DNA of 64,000 nt from Paramagnetospirillum magnetotacticum MS-1. Its GTDB lineage: Bacteria > Pseudomonadota > Alphaproteobacteria > Rhodospirillales > Magnetospirillaceae. The notes beneath the pieces are model-generated. The model was not told where the DNA came from and did not search any database. It saw only the letters and a list, made by a program, of their open reading frames with translations. The DNA lies in contig NZ_JXSL01000030.1 in assembly GCF_000829825.1 (NCBI RefSeq), positions 7,501 through 71,500 on the forward strand, in the 5' to 3' direction. The first letter of the stretch is position 1. Every line of letters starts with the position of its first letter. Below are positions 59,222 through 64,000 of this stretch, piece after piece. The translations under genes and the position numbers were made by a program.

Positions 59222-60619
59222 TCAGTGCACTCCCTTGGTCGAACGGTCGGGCAAGGCCATCACGGCGCGGCCCTGTCCCGGCTTGGCGGCGGCAAGGTCG
59301 GGCAGCAGCAGACCGGTCACCGACGAGGTGGGCTTGAAGACGGTGGCTGCGGCCCTGGCCACCTGTTCCGGCGTCACGGCTGTGATGCGGTCGGGCCAGG
59401 CCTCCACTTCATCCACCGAGATGCCCGACGCCAGAGCCTGGCCCAGGGTCTGAGCCCCGGTATGAAGGGAATCGCGGCCATAGGCGGCGCTGGCCCGCAG
59501 ACGGGATTTGGCGCGCTCGACCTCCTCGGCGGAGAAGCCGTCCTTGACGATGCGGGCCAGTTCCTGCTCGATCAGGGCCTCCAGTTTTTCCAGAGGAACG
59601 CCGGGGCGTGGCATGGCCGACACCCGGAAGCTGGTTTGTCCCACCGCGATGGGGTCGTAATCGGCGCTGATGGCGGCGGCGGCGCCCTTGTCCACCACCA
59701 GAGTCCGGTACAGCCGCGACGTGGTGCCCTCGCCCACCAGATCGGCCAGCACTTCCAGGGGATAAGCCAGATCGCGCGCCCCCGCCCCCAGGCTGGGGGC
59801 GAGATAGAGGCGGCTCCAGGACGGCTGGGCGACACGGCCATCCTTCAAGACGACGCGGCGCTCGGCCCGATGGGGCGGCTCCTCGGTCCGCGCGCGCGCA
59901 GGCGTTTCGGCCCGTGCCAGGACACCGTAATATTTCTCGGCCAGGGGACGCACCTGCTCGGCCGTCACATCGCCGGCCACCACCAGAATGGCGTTGTTGG
60001 GGGCATACCAGCGGCGATAGAAGGCCAGGGCGTCGTCCAGGCTGAGAGCGGCGATCTCGTCGGGCCAGCCGATGATGGGACGGTGATAGGGCGAGTTGAG
60101 GTAGAGCGCCGCTTCCATCTGCTCGTTGAGAAGCGCGGCGGGATTGTTGTCGGTGCGCGAGCGGCGCTCCTCCAGCACCACATCGCGCTCGGTGCGGAAA
60201 TTGGCCTCGTCCAGCACCAGATTGCGCATGCGGTCGGCTTCCAGGCGCATCACCAGTTCCAGCTTGTCGGCCGCGACATCCTGGTAATAGCCCGTGTAGT
60301 CCGAGGAGGTGAAAGCATTGTCGCGCCCGCCATTGCGCGCCACGATCTTGGAGAACTCGCCCGGCGGCGTGCTGGGCGTGCCCTTGAACATCAGATGTTC
60401 CAAGAGATGGGCCAGACCGCTTCTGCCCGGCTCCTCGTCGCCTGCTCCCACCTTGTACCAGACCATATGGTTGACGATGGGCACCCGGTGGTTGGAGATC
60501 ACCACCACCTGCATACCGTTGGAAAGGGTGAAGGTCACCGGATCGAAGACGGCGGCCCGCACAGGCAGGGCGGCCAGCAGCATGCCCAGGACAAGCATGC
60601 ACATGCGGATAGGGCTCAT
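59222..60619 (-). CDS. M16 family zinc metallopeptidase
   Basis: A 465-residue exported protease with a signal peptide (RMCMLVLGMLLAALPVRAAV). The zinc site HLLEH is in GLAHLLEHLMFKGTPSTPPG near 77, and the third ligand Glu lies in LRNLVLDEANFRTERDVVLEERRSR (conserved E cited in parts). The C-terminal part carries the LRASAAYG and GQALASGIS landmarks. It pairs with the inactive M16 protein encoded next, forming a periplasmic peptidase unit; both follow the BamF-like gene. Confidence 0.94.
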   Translation of the reverse strand: MSPIRMCMLVLGMLLAALPVRAAVFDPVTFTLSNGMQVVVISNHRVPIVNHMVWYKVGAGDEEPGRSGLAHLLEHLMFKGTPSTPPGEFSKIVARNGGRDNAFTSSDYTGYYQDVAADKLELVMRLEADRMRNLVLDEANFRTERDVVLEERRSRTDNNPAALLNEQMEAALYLNSPYHRPIIGWPDEIAALSLDDALAFYRRWYAPNNAILVVAGDVTAEQVRPLAEKYYGVLARAETPARARTEEPPHRAERRVVLKDGRVAQPSWSRLYLAPSLGAGARDLAYPLEVLADLVGEGTTSRLYRTLVVDKGAAAAISADYDPIAVGQTSFRVSAMPRPGVPLEKLEALIEQELARIVKDGFSAEEVERAKSRLRASAAYGRDSLHTGAQTLGQALASGISVDEVEAWPDRITAVTPEQVARAAATVFKPTSSVTGLLLPDLAAAKPGQGRAVMALPDRSTKGVH

Positions 60620-60692
60620 CCTACCTCCAGACGAGTGTGAACGCGAACGCGGGGCTCAGCCTGCGCGCTCATCATGGCCGAATCGTGGCAGA

Positions 60693-61268
60693 CTAGTTGA
60701 AGATGCCTTCCAACCAGGCGCGCTTGCGGCGCTGGACCTGGGGGGTCTCGCCCTCGGACACCGACTTGCCCAAGGCCTGATTTTCGCGCAGGCGCTGGGT
60801 CTCCTTGGAGGCGTCCACGGCGGAGCCCGGCGGTTCGGCCTTGCGCCAGAACATGATGCGGTCCTGGAAGCTCTTATCCGCATCGGCCAGAGCCTGGGTT
60901 TCCTTGTTCACCAGGACGCGGATATCGGGCTGGATGGAATCGGCGCCGACCCGCTTCATCAGGGCGATATCGCCGCCGGTGCGTCCCTCGGTGGAGATGG
61001 GAGTCGCCATACGGCCGCCCACCAGGATCTGGCGGGCCTGATCGCGCGTCACGCCTTCCTGGGGCCTGACGGCGCCGGGCTGCGGCGGACGCAGAGAGAA
61101 TTCCGGCGGCATGGCCAGGGGTGCGCGCTGCACGACCTGGAACTCATCCGGCGGCGCCTTCTCATAGCCAAGCGAGCGCTTGACGTCGGTGCAGGCGGAC
61201 AACACCACCGGCGCCAGCAAGGCGGCCAGGGCGATGAGACGGGCGGTGGTGCGGCGATAGGTCTTCAT
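60693..61268 (-). CDS. DUF3035 lipoprotein, BamF-like
   Basis: A 191-residue lipoprotein with signal RLIALAALLAPVVLSAC (lipidated Cys near 26). The DUF3035 signature is PDEFQVVQRAPLAMPPEFSLRPPQPG, given here as two adjoining parts. In Caulobacter BamF is a DUF3035 protein associated with the outer-membrane BAM complex. The tail is charged. It lies between lspA and the M16 genes, an arrangement I associate with alphaproteobacteria. Confidence 0.88.
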   Translation of the reverse strand: MKTYRRTTARLIALAALLAPVVLSACTDVKRSLGYEKAPPDEFQVVQRAPLAMPPEFSLRPPQPGAVRPQEGVTRDQARQILVGGRMATPISTEGRTGGDIALMKRVGADSIQPDIRVLVNKETQALADADKSFQDRIMFWRKAEPPGSAVDASKETQRLRENQALGKSVSEGETPQVQRRKRAWLEGIFN

Positions 61269-61272
61269 GGCC

Positions 61273-61791
61273 CTAATTCTTAGACGAATCCCGTCCGGCA
61301 AACAAGGAGTCGAAGATGAGAAAAACAGCGCCCACCGTAATGGCCGAATCCGCCAGGTTGAAAGCGGGCCAGTGATAGCCCGCCAGATGAAAGTCCAGAA
61401 AGTCGGCGACTGCCCCGAAACGGGCGCGATCGACGACATTGCCCAAGGCGCCCCCGATGATTCCGCCCAGCGCCACCTGGATCAGCAGGCTCTCTGCCTT
61501 GGCCAACCAGAAGATCATGCCCGCGCAGATCACCATGGCCAGAGCCGACAGGATCAGGGCGTTCCACTCGCCGCCGTTATTGCCCAGGCCGAAGCTCACC
61601 CCCCGGTTCCAGGCCATCACCAGATCGAAGAACGGCGCCAATTCGATGCGGGTGGCGGAATGGAATGGCGTGCCGTCCATGCCTTCCGGGCGCATCACCT
61701 TTTCGACGATCCAGTATTTGGACAACTGGTCGAGAAAGATGATCAGGCCCGCGATGGAAAGCCCCCGGGGCAGAGCATTGGACAGATGCAT
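61273..61791 (-). CDS. lspA: Lipoprotein signal peptidase (signal peptidase II)
   Basis: A 172-residue inner-membrane aspartyl protease that cleaves prolipoprotein signal peptides. It has four helices and the two active-site regions: first Asp in IGGALGNVVDRARFGAVADF and second in WPAFNLADSAITVGAVFL, plus the early FLDQLSKYWIV. It starts 4 bp after ileS and ends 4 bp before the BamF-like lipoprotein gene, linking lipoprotein processing to a lipoprotein product. Confidence 0.96.
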   Translation of the reverse strand: MHLSNALPRGLSIAGLIIFLDQLSKYWIVEKVMRPEGMDGTPFHSATRIELAPFFDLVMAWNRGVSFGLGNNGGEWNALILSALAMVICAGMIFWLAKAESLLIQVALGGIIGGALGNVVDRARFGAVADFLDFHLAGYHWPAFNLADSAITVGAVFLIFDSLFAGRDSSKN

Positions 61792-61795
61792 GGTC

Positions 61796-64000
61796 TTACC
61801 CCGCCTCCACCGCGTCGGAACAGCGATGGCAGACGCCCTCGTGCTTGGCGGACCCCACCTCGGGCAGGACCTTCCAGCAACGCTGGCACTTTTCACCCTC
61901 GGCGTTGCGGGCCGTCACGGCGATGGTCGGAAGTTCGGGAATGCGGAAGGCGTCTGCGGGAAAATCCTCGAAGGATAGTTCCAGGCCCGAGGTGATGCAG
62001 ACTTCCGCCCAATCCACATTGTCGGGGAACTGGTCTGTGCGCTCCACATAGACCTTGGGGTTGGCCTGCAGGCTCGAGCCGATGCGCTTTTCGCGCCGTT
62101 CGATCTCCAGCGCGCCGGTGACCACCTTGCGCACTTCGCGGACCTGGGCCCATTTGGCGGCCAGGGCGTCGTCGCGCCAGAAGGCGGGAATCTCGGGGAA
62201 CAGTTCCAGATGGACCGAACCGTCCTCGGAGGGATGACGAGCCAGCCACGCCTGTTCGGCGGTAAAGCACAGGAAGGGCGCCAGCCACTTGGCCAGGGTA
62301 TCGAGCAGAATGTCGAACACGGTGCGCGCCGCGCGGCGGCGAAGGCTGGTCGCCGCGTCGCAATACAGCGCGTCCTTCCTGATATCGAAGTAGAAGGCCG
62401 ACAGATCCACGGCGCAGAAATTGTGCAACTCGGTGAACAGGCCGTGGAACTGGAAGCCGTTGCAGGCATCCCTGAACTGCACGTCCAGTTCGCTCAGGCG
62501 ATGCAGCACCCAACGCTCCAGCTCGGGCATGTCCTTGGGGTCCACCCGCTCTGCCTCGGTAAAGCCGTCGAGCGCGCCCAGCAGATAGCGCAGCGTGTTG
62601 CGCAGGCGGCGGTAGATGTCCACCTGGGTCTTCAGGATCTCCGGCCCGATGCGCAGATCGTCGGAATAGTCCGAGCCCACCACCCACAGGCGCAAGATAT
62701 CGGCGCCCATACTGCCCACCACTTCCTGGGGTGCGACCACATTGCCCAGCGACTTGCTCATCTTGCGGCCATCCTCGTCGAGGACGAAGCCATGGGTCAG
62801 CACCGCGTCATAGGGCGCGCGCCCGCGCGTGCCGCAGGATTCCAGCACGCTGGAATGGAACCAGCCGCGATGCTGGTCCGAGCCTTCCAGATAGAGAGAC
62901 GCGGGCCAGGACAGACGTGGCCATTCCTCGCCCTCCAGCACGAAGGCATGGGTGCAGCCCGAATCGAACCACACGTCCAAGATATCGGTGACCTTATCGT
63001 AATCGGCCGGATCACGGTCCGGTCCCAGGAAGCGTTCGGGCGGGCTGGTGAACCAGGCGTCCGAGCCTTCCGCCTTGAAGGCCTCGACGATGCGGTCCAT
63101 GACGGCCTGATCGCGCAGCGGCTGGCCGGTCTTCTTGTCCACGAAGACGGTGATGGGCACGCCCCAGGCGCGCTGGCGCGACACGCACCAGTCGGGGCGG
63201 TTTTCCACCATGGAGCCGATGCGGTTGCGGCCCTGATCGGGCACGAAACGGGTGTCGGCAATGGCCTGGAGCGCTTTGGCCCGCAGACCCGTTGCCTCCA
63301 TGGAGATGAACCACTGAGGCGTGTTGCGGAAGATCAGTGGCGCCTTGGAGCGCCAGGAATGGGGGTAGGAATGCTCCACCTTGCCATGGGCCAGCAGATT
63401 GCCCACCGAACTCATGGCCTCGATCACCGGCTTGGCGACGGGGGAATAGTACTTGCCGTTCTTGCCCTGGTTCAGCACGTCCATCCCGGCGAAGATCGCC
63501 ACATGGGGGAAGTACTTGCCGTCGGGCTGCACGGTGTCGGGAATGGCGATGCCGTGTTCCTTGCCCAGATGCCAGTCGTCCTCGCCATGGCCCGGTGCGA
63601 TATGGACGAAGCCGGTGCCGGTATCGGTGGTAACGAAACCACCGGCCAGCAGCGGCACCTCGAAGTCATAGCCGCCCGCCGCCTTCTCGTGGAACTTGAG
63701 CGGATGATGGGCGATGGTCCCGGCCAGGGCCGAGCCCTTCAGGGTGTGCAGGGTCTTGAAGCTGCACTTGGCATCCTTGGCCACCTGCTCCGCCAGATCG
63801 GCGCACAGCACCAGCTTTTCCCCGACCTTGGCCAGATCGGAGTCCGAGCTTTCCACCTCGACCACCACATAGTCGAACGCGGCGCCATAGGCCACGGCGC
63901 GGTTGCCCGGCATGGTCCAGGGCGTGGTGGTCCAGATCACCACCTTGGCGCCGTCCAGCTCGGGAGTGCTGGCGCTCACCACCGGGAACTTGACCCAGAT
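61796..64000 (-). CDS. ileS: Isoleucyl-tRNA synthetase, C-terminal part (runs off window)
   Basis: The visible 735 or so residues include part of the editing domain (GYDFEVPLLAGGFVTTDTGTG, VHIAPGHGEDDW), the KMSKS loop in DEDGRKMSKSLGNVVAPQE, and the anticodon-binding domain with a C-terminal zinc finger (CQRCWKVL and CHRCSDAV). IleS charges tRNA-Ile and edits valine. The N-terminal HIGH region lies beyond 64000. The gene heads an operon with lspA, 4 bp downstream. Confidence 0.96.
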   Translation of the reverse strand: MWVKFPVVSASTPELDGAKVVIWTTTPWTMPGNRAVAYGAAFDYVVVEVESSDSDLAKVGEKLVLCADLAEQVAKDAKCSFKTLHTLKGSALAGTIAHHPLKFHEKAAGGYDFEVPLLAGGFVTTDTGTGFVHIAPGHGEDDWHLGKEHGIAIPDTVQPDGKYFPHVAIFAGMDVLNQGKNGKYYSPVAKPVIEAMSSVGNLLAHGKVEHSYPHSWRSKAPLIFRNTPQWFISMEATGLRAKALQAIADTRFVPDQGRNRIGSMVENRPDWCVSRQRAWGVPITVFVDKKTGQPLRDQAVMDRIVEAFKAEGSDAWFTSPPERFLGPDRDPADYDKVTDILDVWFDSGCTHAFVLEGEEWPRLSWPASLYLEGSDQHRGWFHSSVLESCGTRGRAPYDAVLTHGFVLDEDGRKMSKSLGNVVAPQEVVGSMGADILRLWVVGSDYSDDLRIGPEILKTQVDIYRRLRNTLRYLLGALDGFTEAERVDPKDMPELERWVLHRLSELDVQFRDACNGFQFHGLFTELHNFCAVDLSAFYFDIRKDALYCDAATSLRRRAARTVFDILLDTLAKWLAPFLCFTAEQAWLARHPSEDGSVHLELFPEIPAFWRDDALAAKWAQVREVRKVVTGALEIERREKRIGSSLQANPKVYVERTDQFPDNVDWAEVCITSGLELSFEDFPADAFRIPELPTIAVTARNAEGEKCQRCWKVLPEVGSAKHEGVCHRCSDAVEAG

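Overview
The window is GC-rich, densely coding alphaproteobacterial chromosome, most like the Rhodospirillales and specifically a Magnetospirillum-type genome. The evidence is the gene families: a BamF-type DUF3035 lipoprotein, FixJ-type regulators next to TRAP transporters, a hemerythrin, PHA genes with PhaR, diheme cytochromes, SoxYZ, and palindromic intergenic repeats of the alphaproteobacterial kind. No magnetosome genes lie here and the species was not verified. Both ends are cut: an Anbu-type peptidase on the left and ileS on the right.

Layout. 1-1.8 kb: Anbu fragment, tRNA-Pro(TGG), a DUF192 protein, then a likely structured RNA ending in a strong terminator and a dispersed repeat. 1.8-9.6 kb: a solute-uptake block with two FixJ-type regulators, a DctS-like kinase whose reading frame is broken, a divergent DctP binding protein, and a TAXI-type TRAP system (binding protein, fused permease, DUF1850 protein). 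9.6-13.7 kb: ChaN-like protein, DnaJ-like cochaperone, glycine-zipper lipoprotein, pdxH and a FieF-like cation exporter. 13.7-14.1 kb: a small non-coding inverted-repeat element inserted in a palindromic repeat. 14.1-22 kb: YqgE, two divergent diheme cytochromes sharing an FNR-like box, a CBS protein, an SDR, an S41 protease and RNase R. 22-29.8 kb: a small unknown protein, a DctQM pair lacking its binding protein, EttA, an ankyrin protein, a second CBS protein, a phosphatase and a sirtuin.

29.8-38.8 kb: two tandem Kup potassium transporters, an exported carbonic-anhydrase-like protein, a hemerythrin, and Uup / EamA exporter / AmpD with overlapping stop and start codons. 38.9-41.3 kb: a sulfur locus (TusA/TsuB-like, YeeE/TsuA-like, SoxY, SoxZ) with a perfect AT-rich palindrome before soxY. 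41.5-47.6 kb: NIT-domain chemoreceptor with a STAS partner, CoA-related enzymes, a YqeB-like protein, a TetR regulator and an OmpR-type regulator. 47.6-53.3 kb: a 7TM-DISM histidine kinase, divergent from an outer-membrane TonB-receptor-like barrel without a visible plug, and an HD-GYP response regulator.

53.5-57.9 kb: a polyhydroxyalkanoate locus (phaB, phaA, phaC, a PhaE-like ORF and divergent phaR). 57.9-64 kb: an envelope block in the order ileS, lspA, BamF-like lipoprotein, M16 protease, M16-like inactive partner, all on the minus strand.

Overall this is a core chromosomal segment for uptake, redox and sulfur metabolism, carbon storage and envelope assembly. No phage, CRISPR or defence genes were seen. 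The most unusual items are the frameshifted kinase, the inserted inverted-repeat element, the sulfur-locus palindrome, the plugless barrel and the long phaE-like/phaC overlap.
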